Shown here one piece after another: positions 56,094 through 64,000 of a stretch of 64,000 nt of DNA. Positions within the stretch are counted from its first letter, which is position 1. Every line of letters starts with the position of its first letter. The position numbers and the translations under genes were made by a program. The notes below the pieces were generated by a model. That model searched no databases and was not told the origin of the DNA. It was given only the letters and a program-made list of their open reading frames with translations. The stretch comes from an uncultured Granulosicoccus sp. (GTDB lineage: Bacteria > Pseudomonadota > Gammaproteobacteria > Granulosicoccales > Granulosicoccaceae): positions 434,001 to 498,000 of the forward strand of contig CANMQI010000001.1 in the NCBI GenBank assembly GCA_947499955.1. The letters run 5' to 3'.

Positions 56094-58404
56094 GCGATGC
56101 TCCTTCCTGTCGGGTCTTGGCCAGCGCGTCAAGCACAACACGCCGACTCAGAGGCAAGGTGGTGAATCTCACGCCGATAGCGTCATACACGGCGTTGGAG
56201 ATGGCTGGCGCACAGGGAATCAGTGGCAATTCTCCCAAGCCCTTGGTACCTGTCGGGTTGGCGTTGAGATCCGGAATATCCACCAGCGCATGCTCGATCG
56301 GGGGAACATCCGCAGTGGTCGGCACCAGATAGTCTTCAAGAGACTGATTCAGCACGACCCCCAGTTCATGGTCCATGATTCGCTGCTCCGTGAGCGTGAA
56401 GCCGATGCCCTGTGTAACGCCGCCTATCACCTGACTTTCCGCCAGCAGCGGATTGAGTACCCTGCCACAATCGGGAGCCGATACGATCCGCAGGACCGTG
56501 ATTTCACCTGTGTCCACATTGACTTCCACCTCCGCGCACTGAACGCCGAAAGGACGAATGGAGGTATTGGTCGTATTCGCCTGGCGAGTGCCCTGCGCCT
56601 GAATGACCATGCCTGACAACTCGCCCATCAGTTCAGCCAGCGTCGCACTGTGCCCTGAGGGACCCTTCATCACACCGTCTTCGATGAAGACGTCAGCGAC
56701 CTTCACCTGCCACCACTTGGCTGCAGCCTCTCGCAACTGCTGTCGCGCATGAACCCCGGCCTCCTGCACTGCGGGGGCCATGGTTGGCACAGTGAAACTA
56801 CCCGAACTGATGGGTGCGGGCAGTCCGCTGACAGTATCACCGACGCTGACCTGGACGGTATCGACCGACACGCCAAGAGCTTCGGCGGCAACCTGAGCCA
56901 GAACCGTACGAGTGCCTGTACCGATGTCCTGCGTGCCCAACAGTAACTGACAGCTTCCGTCGCTCTCCACCACGATCCTTGCATAGCCGGGCGGATTCCC
57001 TGACCCGGCCATCCATTCATGAGACGCCATGCCGAAGCCGCGTCGAAGGGAGGTCGATTCCTGCGATTTCTTGCGCCCTGTCCAACCGAACGCTTCATCC
57101 GCGCGCTCATGACATCGGCGCAAGGCATCGGGCGACGACCAGGGAAGACCCTGAACCTGATCCTCGCTGGCAATGTTCATCAATCTCAACGCCATCGGGT
57201 CCATGCCCAGCTTGTGGGCAAGTGCATCCATGGCACTTTCCAGTGCGAAGCAGGCTTCGACATACCCTGGAGCGCGAAATGCCACTGCAGGCCCCGTATG
57301 CGTATACACGGTCCTCTCCGTGGTCTTCACGTTTTCGCATTGATACAGGTGCTGGTACAGCCCACCGACATTGCTCGCCTCGCCGCCCATTCGGTAGGCG
57401 CCGATATTCTTGACAGCATCAAGCTTGATACCGGTGAGTTTTCCGGAACTCTCGGCTGCAAGAGTGACTGTCTGTTGTGTCGCATTGCGGTTGCCAGCAG
57501 CCAGATTCTCCGACTCACGGTCGAGGAATATCTGCACAGGACGCCCACATCGCCGTGATAGCAAGGCCGCCAGCATGGCCTGCTTCCAGGGCTTCTGCTT
57601 GGCTCCGAACCCTCCTCCCATGTGATGACAGATGACCTGCACCTTGCCCACGGGCATATCCAGACGCTCGGCCATTTCACTTCTGACAGAGTGTATTCCC
57701 TGAGTGGAATCGTAGATCACGAGCGAATCACCTGTCCAGTTGGCGACAGTTGCGTGCGACTCCAGTGCATTATGAATGGCTGTAGGTGTGTCGAAACTCA
57801 GCTGAATCGTCACAGCTGCCTTGTCGATCGCCCCCGGGGCGTCACCGCGCTCGAATACCTCTGCCTCTCCAATCTGATTTCCGTCACCGTGGACCACAGG
57901 CGCTGAGGCATCCAGCGCTCGCGTCATGTCGGTCACATGAGGCAGTATCTCGTACTCGACCTTGATCAGCCCGGCTGCACGTCGGGCGATCTTCAGCGTG
58001 GTTGCCGCCACTACCGCCACTTCATCGCCGGCAAATCGCACGACGTCGGCCAGCAGCGGAACCTCTTCTTCATACCAGACATGCTCACTGACATCCTGAT
58101 GAGTCAGGACCTGCACGACACCCGGTAGTGCCAGAGCCTCTGCAGTCTGCACCGAACGCACCCTGGCGTGCGCATGCGGACTACGAATGACCACGGCGCT
58201 GAGCTGTCCGGGCAGTTGCACATCGGTGGTGTACTGTGCGGCGCCCGTGACCTTTTCAATTCCTTCCTTGCGAGTCTCTGCATGGCCTACCGTCTTGAAC
58301 GACTGGCTCTGCTTCCAGTTTGCCGGAGTATCCTGTTCCGGTATCTCGACGGAGTCCGCCTTGTCATTCTCGACATGCCGAAACTCGGGAGTCTGCTTGC
58401 TCAT
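56086..58404 (-). CDS. Molybdenum hydroxylase large (molybdopterin) subunit
   Basis: A 772-residue CoxL/XdhA-type catalytic subunit. Segments include TTDVQLPGQLSAVVIRSPHAHA at the N-terminus, MGGGFGAKQKPWKQAM (cofactor loop), GPAVAFRAPGYVEACFALE, and a catalytic Glu in TKGLGELPLIPCAPAISNA near the C-terminus. The substrate could be a purine, aldehyde or N-heterocycle; the sequence does not decide. The active-site AYRGAGR-like motif of CO dehydrogenases (Cys loop) is absent, so it is not a CO dehydrogenase. Encoded between the iron-sulfur and FAD subunits. No XdhC-type maturation protein is seen. Confidence 0.92.
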   Translation of the reverse strand: MSKQTPEFRHVENDKADSVEIPEQDTPANWKQSQSFKTVGHAETRKEGIEKVTGAAQYTTDVQLPGQLSAVVIRSPHAHARVRSVQTAEALALPGVVQVLTHQDVSEHVWYEEEVPLLADVVRFAGDEVAVVAATTLKIARRAAGLIKVEYEILPHVTDMTRALDASAPVVHGDGNQIGEAEVFERGDAPGAIDKAAVTIQLSFDTPTAIHNALESHATVANWTGDSLVIYDSTQGIHSVRSEMAERLDMPVGKVQVICHHMGGGFGAKQKPWKQAMLAALLSRRCGRPVQIFLDRESENLAAGNRNATQQTVTLAAESSGKLTGIKLDAVKNIGAYRMGGEASNVGGLYQHLYQCENVKTTERTVYTHTGPAVAFRAPGYVEACFALESAMDALAHKLGMDPMALRLMNIASEDQVQGLPWSSPDALRRCHERADEAFGWTGRKKSQESTSLRRGFGMASHEWMAGSGNPPGYARIVVESDGSCQLLLGTQDIGTGTRTVLAQVAAEALGVSVDTVQVSVGDTVSGLPAPISSGSFTVPTMAPAVQEAGVHARQQLREAAAKWWQVKVADVFIEDGVMKGPSGHSATLAELMGELSGMVIQAQGTRQANTTNTSIRPFGVQCAEVEVNVDTGEITVLRIVSAPDCGRVLNPLLAESQVIGGVTQGIGFTLTEQRIMDHELGVVLNQSLEDYLVPTTADVPPIEHALVDIPDLNANPTGTKGLGELPLIPCAPAISNAVYDAIGVRFTTLPLSRRVVLDALAKTRQEGASHV

Positions 58405-58407
58405 GGC

Positions 58408-58944
58408 TCAGTCCCCCTGCTGCTTTGCACGGCCGGCGTCCGCGACTTGCAATGCTGCGTCCCGGATATGTCGGTAAGCCCCGCAGCGACACAGATTCCC
58501 GCTGGTGGCCTTGACGATGGTGTCTTCGTCAGGGGTCTCGTTCGTTTCCATCAGGCAGGCAAGGCTCATGAGTTGCCCGGGCGTGCAATAGCCGCATTGA
58601 AACGCGTCCTTGTCGATGAAGGCCTGTTGCAGTGGATGAAGCTTGTCACCCTCTGCCAGCCCTTCAACCGTGGTGACATCACGTCCGTCACACTCACTGG
58701 CCAGGACCAGACAACTGTAGGCACTCTTGCCGTCAAGACTGATCGTGCAGGCTCCACAGTTGCCCATTTCACAACCGCGTTTTGCACCGGTCAGCCTGGC
58801 TTGTTCTCGAAGCAGGTCGAGCAACAGCGTACTGGATGCGACCGAGAAATCCTGCTGGACACCATTCAACGTGATGGTGATACTTTTCTGGCTGCTGTCG
58901 GCTGTCGAGCGCGAGCCGGGATTCTGTTCATCAGACATAGGCAT
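58408..58944 (-). CDS. Molybdenum hydroxylase iron-sulfur (small) subunit
   Basis: A 178-residue subunit with two [2Fe-2S] centres: plant-ferredoxin type CEMGNCGACTISLDGKSAYSC (quoted in part: Cys-x4-Cys-x2-Cys near residues 58-66) and the C-terminal CGYCTPGQ ... NLCRCGAY pair. First gene of the operon, small-large-medium order. The start is uncertain by two codons (MPMSDEQ). The 58945-59154 gap holds nothing recognised. Confidence 0.93.
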   Translation of the reverse strand: MPMSDEQNPGSRSTADSSQKSITITLNGVQQDFSVASSTLLLDLLREQARLTGAKRGCEMGNCGACTISLDGKSAYSCLVLASECDGRDVTTVEGLAEGDKLHPLQQAFIDKDAFQCGYCTPGQLMSLACLMETNETPDEDTIVKATSGNLCRCGAYRHIRDAALQVADAGRAKQQGD

Positions 58945-59154
58945 GATCCGCTGTTTTCGAAGGTACCGGCAGGACCGGGAGTGGGATCAAAACTAGTTGA
59001 AAAACTACAACACAAGAGTGGCGTTGCAATTGTTACCCGCACAAGCTTCCGCGTTGATGCGCTTGGTAATACGCAGAATGGAACGGGACTTGGCAGCGCG
59101 TCGAGTCATGCCTGTGGCAGCGTCTTGCACCGAGAACTGCAAGACAGTGCACCA

Positions 59155-60465
59155 TCAGTCATCGACGGCCGATATTCGCCACACGCGATTTCCGACATCG
59201 TCCGTCACCAACAGATTGCCCTGACGGTCAACGGCGACATCCACCGGCCTGCCGAGCGCCTCGCCCTTGTCCGATACGAAGCCCGTCAGAATGTCCTCGG
59301 GCAGACCTTGTGGCTTGCCATTGTCAAAAGCGACGAATACGACCTTGTAACCGCTTCGCGGTTTGCGATTCCAGGAACCATGCTGGCCTATGAAAGCACC
59401 GTGATGATAACGCTCGGGCAAGGCATCACCGGTATAGAAAGTCAACCCCAATGAGGCCGTGTGCGCCCCCAGCGCATAATCGGGTTTGATGGCCGTTGCC
59501 ACCAGATCCGGTCGTGGCGGAGTAACGCGAGTATCTACCGTCTGTCCGAAGTAGCTGTAGGGCCAGCCGTAGAAGCCGCCGTCCTGAACCGATGTCATGT
59601 AGTCGGGCACCAGATCACTGCCCAGTTCGTCACGCTCGTTCACGGCAACCCAGAGCTCCCCTGAATCGGGTTGCCAGTCCATGCCAACCGGGTTGCGCAG
59701 CCCGGAGGCAAAGACTCGCGTCTGCCCTGTTTCGCGATCCACGGCGAGAATGGCGGCGCGATTCTCCTCTGCCTCCATGCCATTTTCTGCCACATTGCTG
59801 TTGGAACCGACGCTGGCATACAGGGTCGAGCCGTCCGTGCTTGCAATAAGGTTCTTGGTCCAGTGGTGATTGATCGGCCCCTCTGGCAACGGAGCAAGCG
59901 TCTCACCCGGCGCGCTGATCGTGGTGTCACCTTCGCTGTAGGGAAAAGCGACGATGCCATCGGTATTGGCAACGTAGAGCGTGTCATCCACCAGTGCCAT
60001 GCCAATAGGTGAACGCAAGTCCTTCAACAGTATCGAACGCTGATCGGCGACACCATCATTATCGGTGTCACGCAGCAGCGTGATACGGTCGGCACTCGGA
60101 ACGCCAGCCCCACTGCGCTTCATGACCAGACCCATCACCCAACCGCGCAAGCCTGATGAGGGCATCGGCTGAGCGTTACTCTCTGCGACGAGCACATCGC
60201 CATTGGGCAGCACATGCAACCATCTGGGGTGATCGAGGTCTTCTGCAAAGGAGTTGACCTGCAAGCCAACAGCAGCTTGCGGCAGGCTGCCGTCGTCCCA
60301 GCCGGTGGCCGGAGCGATATTGACAGTCGGAATGAGTGTCTGGTTGGGAGCGGGCAACACCGGATCAGTCCCCTGCCCCGCCGCCACTGATAAGGTGGCA
60401 CTTTCGCCGCAGGCAATCAGCAGAGTGACCGGGATAAAAGCGAACAAGGCTGCACAGTGACGCAT
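59155..60465 (-). CDS. Sorbosone-dehydrogenase-like PQQ beta-propeller lipoprotein
   Basis: A 436-residue protein of the glucose/sorbosone dehydrogenase family. Signal with lipobox (LLIAC, Cys about 18). Propeller blades show [64 protein letters not shown] (quoted by ends), [20 protein letters not shown] and [16 protein letters not shown]. The calcium/PQQ residues of the family are plausible. The start is set at 60465; the frame is open to 60666 but without signal features. It oxidises sugars or polyols in the periplasm; the electron acceptor is unknown. Monocistronic. Confidence 0.88.
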   Translation of the reverse strand: MRHCAALFAFIPVTLLIACGESATLSVAAGQGTDPVLPAPNQTLIPTVNIAPATGWDDGSLPQAAVGLQVNSFAEDLDHPRWLHVLPNGDVLVAESNAQPMPSSGLRGWVMGLVMKRSGAGVPSADRITLLRDTDNDGVADQRSILLKDLRSPIGMALVDDTLYVANTDGIVAFPYSEGDTTISAPGETLAPLPEGPINHHWTKNLIASTDGSTLYASVGSNSNVAENGMEAEENRAAILAVDRETGQTRVFASGLRNPVGMDWQPDSGELWVAVNERDELGSDLVPDYMTSVQDGGFYGWPYSYFGQTVDTRVTPPRPDLVATAIKPDYALGAHTASLGLTFYTGDALPERYHHGAFIGQHGSWNRKPRSGYKVVFVAFDNGKPQGLPEDILTGFVSDKGEALGRPVDVAVDRQGNLLVTDDVGNRVWRISAVDD

Positions 60466-60763
60466 GATGACTGAAGTTCCGTTGCTTTTCTCGCAAGCAT
60501 CAAGTCTGCCGCATTCTCGGTTCACACGAAACCCCTTTGTAGTGACGGCCTTGCAATGGACAGAATCACAATGACAACCGATCGTCTGGATAGGGTCATG
60601 GGACTCCGACATCGAGCCGAAGACATCACCCTGCCTGTCGTCGGCATGTTGCAATCGCCTGAGCAAAGCCTTCCACCACTTGCTGCAATTCTTTCAAACG
60701 TGATGGATCGAGTACACAGCAGCAGATCATGGCCGCACTTCTAAAGACAGGAAAACGTCGTTC

Positions 60764-61861
60764 ATGAGTTCAACAGCCCACGATTCCCTATTCACCCCTC
60801 TCAAGGTCGGCGCACTCGAGCTGCCGAACAGGGTCCTGATGGCCCCGCTGACTCGAAACCGGGCACACGCCGATGGCACGCCGAACAGCCTGGCGCAAAC
60901 CTATTATCGCCAGCGTGCCTCTGCCGGCTTGATTGTCAGCGAGGCCACCCAGATTTCCGCCATGGGTAAAGGCTATCTGGACACACCGGGAATTCACGAG
61001 CCATCGCATGTCGAGGGCTGGAAAAAGATCGTCGAGGCGGTGCATGCTGCCGGAGGACGAATCTATTGCCAGCTCTGGCACGTGGGCCGCATCAGTCACA
61101 CTTCACTGCTACCCGATGGCAACAGCCCGGTAGCCCCCAGCGCCATCCAGGCCAATGCCCAGACGTACACCAGTGAAGGCTTCGTCGATTGTTCCACGCC
61201 AAAGGCCATGAGCCAGAATGACATACGCCAGACTGTCGAAGACTATGCCCATGCAGCTCGCTGTGCCCGCGATGCCGGTTTTGACGGTGTGGAAATTCAC
61301 GCGGCCAACGGTTACCTGATTGATCAATTCATGCAGGACAAGACCAACCAGCGAGATGACGAGTATGGCGGCTCCGTCGAGAACAGAATGCGGTTTCTGA
61401 AGGAAGTTGTCGAGGCCGTCAAGAAGGAATGGGACAGTAAGCGCATCGGCGTCAGGCTCTCGCCTCTCGGTCATGCCAACGACATCGAGGACAGTGAGCG
61501 TGAGTCTCTGTTTACACCGGTTTACCGATACCTCGATGATCAGGCTTTCGCCTATCTGCATGTGGTCGAGCAATTTCCCGGCAATGACAATGACGATACG
61601 CAGCAGCAGTTACTGAAAACACTGCGCAGCCTCTATCACGGTGTCTATATCGGCAACGGTGGTTACGATGCCGACTCAGCCAGCAAGCTCATTGCCCAGG
61701 GACAGGCGGACGCCATAACCTTTGGACGGCCTTTCATTGCCAACCCGGATCTGCCGGAGCGTTTTCGCATCGGCGCCGCACTGAATGAACCGGACGCCGA
61801 CACCTTCTACGGTGGTGGAGAAGCCGGCTATACCGATTACCCTTTCCTCGACCGGCACTAG
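60764..61861 (+). CDS. Old Yellow Enzyme family alkene reductase (NemA-like)
   Basis: A 365-residue FMN enzyme reducing activated C=C bonds with NAD(P)H. Family motifs: LFTPLKVGALELPNRVLMAPLTRNRA, QLWHVGRISH, GFDGVEIHAANGYLIDQFMQ (His-Asn pair binding the substrate), RDDEYGGSVENRMRF and GRPFIANPDLPERF. The Tyr donor is in the ANGYLIDQF region. Close to NemA/XenB of gammaproteobacteria. Monocistronic, divergent from the sorbosone-dehydrogenase-like gene; a TetR-type nemR is not adjacent. Confidence 0.94.
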   Translation: MSSTAHDSLFTPLKVGALELPNRVLMAPLTRNRAHADGTPNSLAQTYYRQRASAGLIVSEATQISAMGKGYLDTPGIHEPSHVEGWKKIVEAVHAAGGRIYCQLWHVGRISHTSLLPDGNSPVAPSAIQANAQTYTSEGFVDCSTPKAMSQNDIRQTVEDYAHAARCARDAGFDGVEIHAANGYLIDQFMQDKTNQRDDEYGGSVENRMRFLKEVVEAVKKEWDSKRIGVRLSPLGHANDIEDSERESLFTPVYRYLDDQAFAYLHVVEQFPGNDNDDTQQQLLKTLRSLYHGVYIGNGGYDADSASKLIAQGQADAITFGRPFIANPDLPERFRIGAALNEPDADTFYGGGEAGYTDYPFLDRH

Positions 61862-61918
61862 TGGATCGATCGGATAACCAAGGTACTTGATACAGCGTCT
61901 GCCCGAGGAGCCTGAGCG

Positions 61919-62083
61919 CTACTCGGGCAAGGCGCCGCAGAAACCACCGGCACTGGCAGCCCCCGAACCCAATGCAACAATGGCTGGCTGCCGGTACGGG
62001 TTGGGAGGGCTTGCAGTCAGATCTGCAGCAATCAACAGAATCAGCATGGCCATCGCAACGCCCGCCGTGGTGCGACGTGTCAT
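61919..62083 (-). CDS. Very small exported/membrane protein next to thiosulfate importer
   Basis: A 54-residue protein not obvious from long open frames. The ATG at 62083 overlaps the stop of the importer gene, and GGAGG lies eight bases upstream, a strong ribosome binding site. The sequence begins MTRRTTAGVAMAMLILLIAA, a signal or anchor, and continues with a Pro/Gly/Ala-rich tail carrying one Cys (GGFCGALPE). I do not recognise a family. Placement suggests a helper of the importer or a periplasmic sulfur handler. Confidence 0.7.
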   Translation of the reverse strand: MTRRTTAGVAMAMLILLIAADLTASPPNPYRQPAIVALGSGAASAGGFCGALPE

Positions 62084-63180
62084 GAGCGTGCCTCCAGTCC
62101 CAGCAGAGGTCGCAGTTTGACCCCCTGGATCGATCCGATGAACGCTGCCACGAACCAGACCCAACCATGCAGGCTGCCCGTCGAAACGCCGGAGAAGAAT
62201 GCGCCGACGTTGCATCCGAACGCCAGGCGCGAGGAATACCCAAGCAGGAATCCAGCGACGATCGTGGCAAGCCAGGCACGCATCGGCAGCGTCGGCATAC
62301 CTTGTGACAGACCGCCGCTTCGCCAGCTGGCGACCAGAAACGCGCCGGCCATGATGCCGATATTGGTCAGTGAGGTGTAATCGGTCAGCAGGCTCGATTG
62401 AACGCGTTCGACCGACCCCGACGCTGCCCAGAAGGCGGACCCGGACAGATCCATGCCCGACGCTGTCGCGCCTTTGGCGACCCACAGACCCAGACCATAG
62501 ACCACACCCCAGGGCTGTCCGACGACGATCAGGTTGGCAATGGCCAGCACGGCAATCAGGACCGCTGCTATCAGGTAGCGACGGGGAATCGATCGATGCT
62601 CGGGAGCAGCCTGTCTCAAAAAGAAAACGGCAACGCCAAGCAGTGCCGTCAAGGTGATGGCCACCCCACTCCATCCGGTAAACCGGATGATTGGCAAAGC
62701 TCCCAATTCAGTCCAGTCAATCAGATGATAGGCCCCTGCGAAGCTGCCGATTGCAAAAAACGGCAATGCCAGCAGACCAATCGGATTACCGGAACCTGCG
62801 TTGACCAGCGTACCGGAACCGCAACCCAGCACCACCTGCATGGCCATGCCGAAGACAAAGGCACCACCAATCATGGCCCAGCCGACGGGTGCTTCGGCAC
62901 CCACCAGCTCCCCACCACTGGCATCGATCAACGGCAGGGCCACCGTGGCCACAATGCCGATGGCCATCAGCTGCGCCAGCATCCCGGAGGGATCGCGTCG
63001 CACAATCATGGCCCGCCACGGCCCGGCAAAGCCGAATCGAAGCCCTTCCAGCACCAGACCGAAACCGAGGCCGATCATCAGCAGCAATCCGAATCGGACG
63101 CCTGCAAATATCGCCACCGACAGTATCAGGACCAGCGCCCCTGCGACCAGGGTGCTGCGCCCGGCAATCGAGTGTGTCAC
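62080..63180 (-). CDS. YeeE/YedE (TsuA) family thiosulfate/sulfur transporter
   Basis: A 366-residue, about ten-helix membrane protein with two internal halves. The conserved cysteines that relay thiosulfate are Cys120 (LGCGSGTLVN) and Cys near 320 (FGCNVGAFFSG); the middle Cys known in Spirochaeta TsuA appears absent, as I find only two Cys. Encoded after the rhodanese gene and before a tiny exported protein. Import of thiosulfate or a persulfide is likely. Confidence 0.9.
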   Translation of the reverse strand: MTHSIAGRSTLVAGALVLILSVAIFAGVRFGLLLMIGLGFGLVLEGLRFGFAGPWRAMIVRRDPSGMLAQLMAIGIVATVALPLIDASGGELVGAEAPVGWAMIGGAFVFGMAMQVVLGCGSGTLVNAGSGNPIGLLALPFFAIGSFAGAYHLIDWTELGALPIIRFTGWSGVAITLTALLGVAVFFLRQAAPEHRSIPRRYLIAAVLIAVLAIANLIVVGQPWGVVYGLGLWVAKGATASGMDLSGSAFWAASGSVERVQSSLLTDYTSLTNIGIMAGAFLVASWRSGGLSQGMPTLPMRAWLATIVAGFLLGYSSRLAFGCNVGAFFSGVSTGSLHGWVWFVAAFIGSIQGVKLRPLLGLEARS

Positions 63181-63212
63181 CTCGCCTCTCCGTGCTCGAC
63201 TCTATGCCGTCA

Positions 63213-64000
63213 TCAATTGCCTTTGATCTTGTTCAGAAAGTTCTTGACCACACCCGGAGTGTTCTGCATTTCATTATCGGTGCTGGAGTACTCGACCATG
63301 GAGCCGGGGTAGAGCTTGACGTTGTCGATACCGGCAACTTCGGACAGGGCAAACCAGTTGGTGGCAGCCCAGTGACCGGTGTTACAGAAAGACACGACTT
63401 CCTCACCGTCTTTGATACCCAATTGCTCACGCAGACTGGCAGGATCCGCAATATCGGACATGGCCGGTGAGCCTTCGCTGAAGAACGAGCTATAGACAAG
63501 GTTCTCGGCACCCGGCAGCGTACCCGGGCGCGCCGCGGCTCCATGACTCTTGCGCCCCTGATAAAAATCATCCGGCCGGGCATCAAGCAGCAGTGCATCG
63601 ACTTCGCCGCGAGTCACAGCCGTGACTTCTTCGGTATCCGCGGTCCACTGGTCGGAAAACGTGATATCCAGCTCGCTCGGTTGCAGCACCACTGGATCGG
63701 CACTCATCGCCAGCCCGGCGGACTCCCAGGCCAGAGCCCCACCATTGAGGATCGACAGATCGGAAAAACCGGTGGATTTCAGCGTCCAGTAGACTCGCGC
63801 TGCAGCACCGAAGTCCGAATCGTTCTTGCCTTCAGGCACGATGACGACCGGCTTGTCCAGAGTCAGGCCGAGGGACTCGTACCGCTCTTCGAGCGTGGCA
63901 ACATCCAGGATCTGACCCGGATTTTCCTTTGGCCCGCGAAACAGTCCGTAGGGGGCAGAAATGGCGCCGGGTATGTGTCCCTTGGCGTAATCGTCTCCCC
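63213..64000 (-). CDS. Two-domain rhodanese (thiosulfate sulfurtransferase), N-terminus beyond window
   Basis: The frame is open to the right edge, so the N-terminus is missing. The first domain shows DDYAKGHIPGAI and ends VVIVPEGKNDSDFGAAARVYWTL without an active Cys (the loop has VPEGK), as in TST/3-mercaptopyruvate sulfurtransferases. The second domain has the active loop FCNTGHWAATNWF (nucleophilic Cys, Thr-Gly-His). Export cannot be judged. Thiosulfate-to-acceptor sulfur transfer next to a TsuA importer suggests a sulfur assimilation or detoxification pair. Confidence 0.9.
   Translation of the reverse strand, partial: GDDYAKGHIPGAISAPYGLFRGPKENPGQILDVATLEERYESLGLTLDKPVVIVPEGKNDSDFGAAARVYWTLKSTGFSDLSILNGGALAWESAGLAMSADPVVLQPSELDITFSDQWTADTEEVTAVTRGEVDALLLDARPDDFYQGRKSHGAAARPGTLPGAENLVYSSFFSEGSPAMSDIADPASLREQLGIKDGEEVVSFCNTGHWAATNWFALSEVAGIDNVKLYPGSMVEYSSTDNEMQNTPGVVKNFLNKIKGN

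Noticed and set aside
56086..58404. Aerobic CO dehydrogenase large subunit
   Set aside because: The characteristic active-site Cys loop of CoxL is not visible; the sequence fits the wider xanthine/aldehyde oxidase family.
58168..59454. Long open frame (428 codons) antisense to the molybdenum hydroxylase genes
   Set aside because: Runs over conserved iron-sulfur and large-subunit sequence coded on the minus strand.

Overview
The window reads as chromosome of a free-living, probably marine, heterotrophic gammaproteobacterium. The grounds are a proteobacterial core (KdsD for LPS, PurEK/PurC, a tkt-gap-pgk-fba block, a 604-residue RpoD) together with a large carbohydrate and organic-acid uptake repertoire, a sulfatase, a KdgF-type cupin and a thiosulfate importer. 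A Granulosicoccus-like genome would fit this content, but that is inference; nothing in the window fixes the genus.

Layout. 1-7 kb: a secreted fibronectin-III/beta-helix protein cut by the left edge, a LysM-like lipoprotein, kdsD, and divergent purEK / purC. 6-12 kb: central carbon genes on the minus strand (tkt, gap, pgk, class I fba), with a double stem-loop between tkt and gap. 12-15 kb: rpoD and its terminator, then six 16-bp palindromes spaced 53-54 bp apart, then a tRNA-Ile(CAU) gene split by a 251-nt group I intron of the Azoarcus type. 15-22 kb: signalling genes (a PAS/GGDEF/EAL protein; a periplasmic binding protein beside a chemoreceptor), a PhnD-like protein with an in-frame 12-bp repeat, and a LEA14-like lipoprotein.

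22-30 kb: an ABC importer operon with a DUF4432 mutarotase-like protein and a formylglycine-type sulfatase, under a divergent LysR gene; it looks like a uptake-and-desulfation locus. 30-33 kb: a fur-type repressor gene and katG, with a strong promoter so close to the start codon that the transcript may be leaderless. 33-34.4 kb: a beta-hydroxyacid dehydrogenase and KdgF, consistent with processing of unsaturated uronates. 34.5-36.5 kb: a spermidine-synthase-like protein and a GH114 glycosidase.

36.5-51.5 kb: the most unusual block. Fourteen minus-strand genes run from an ABC importer through a HisD-like dehydrogenase, an SDR, a LacI repressor, a bicupin, a short MetE-like protein, an alpha/beta hydrolase and an RraA-like protein. 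Three NTF2/SnoaL-like genes lie inside the operon and a fourth is transcribed divergently from the head, across an intergenic region with two LacI-type operators. I read this as an undescribed LacI-controlled catabolic system of unknown substrate.

51.6-64 kb: an RbsABC-like importer with a palindromic operator in its promoter, a three-subunit molybdenum hydroxylase, a sorbosone-dehydrogenase-like lipoprotein, an Old Yellow Enzyme, and a thiosulfate locus (a very small exported protein, a TsuA/YeeE importer, a two-domain rhodanese) running off the right edge.
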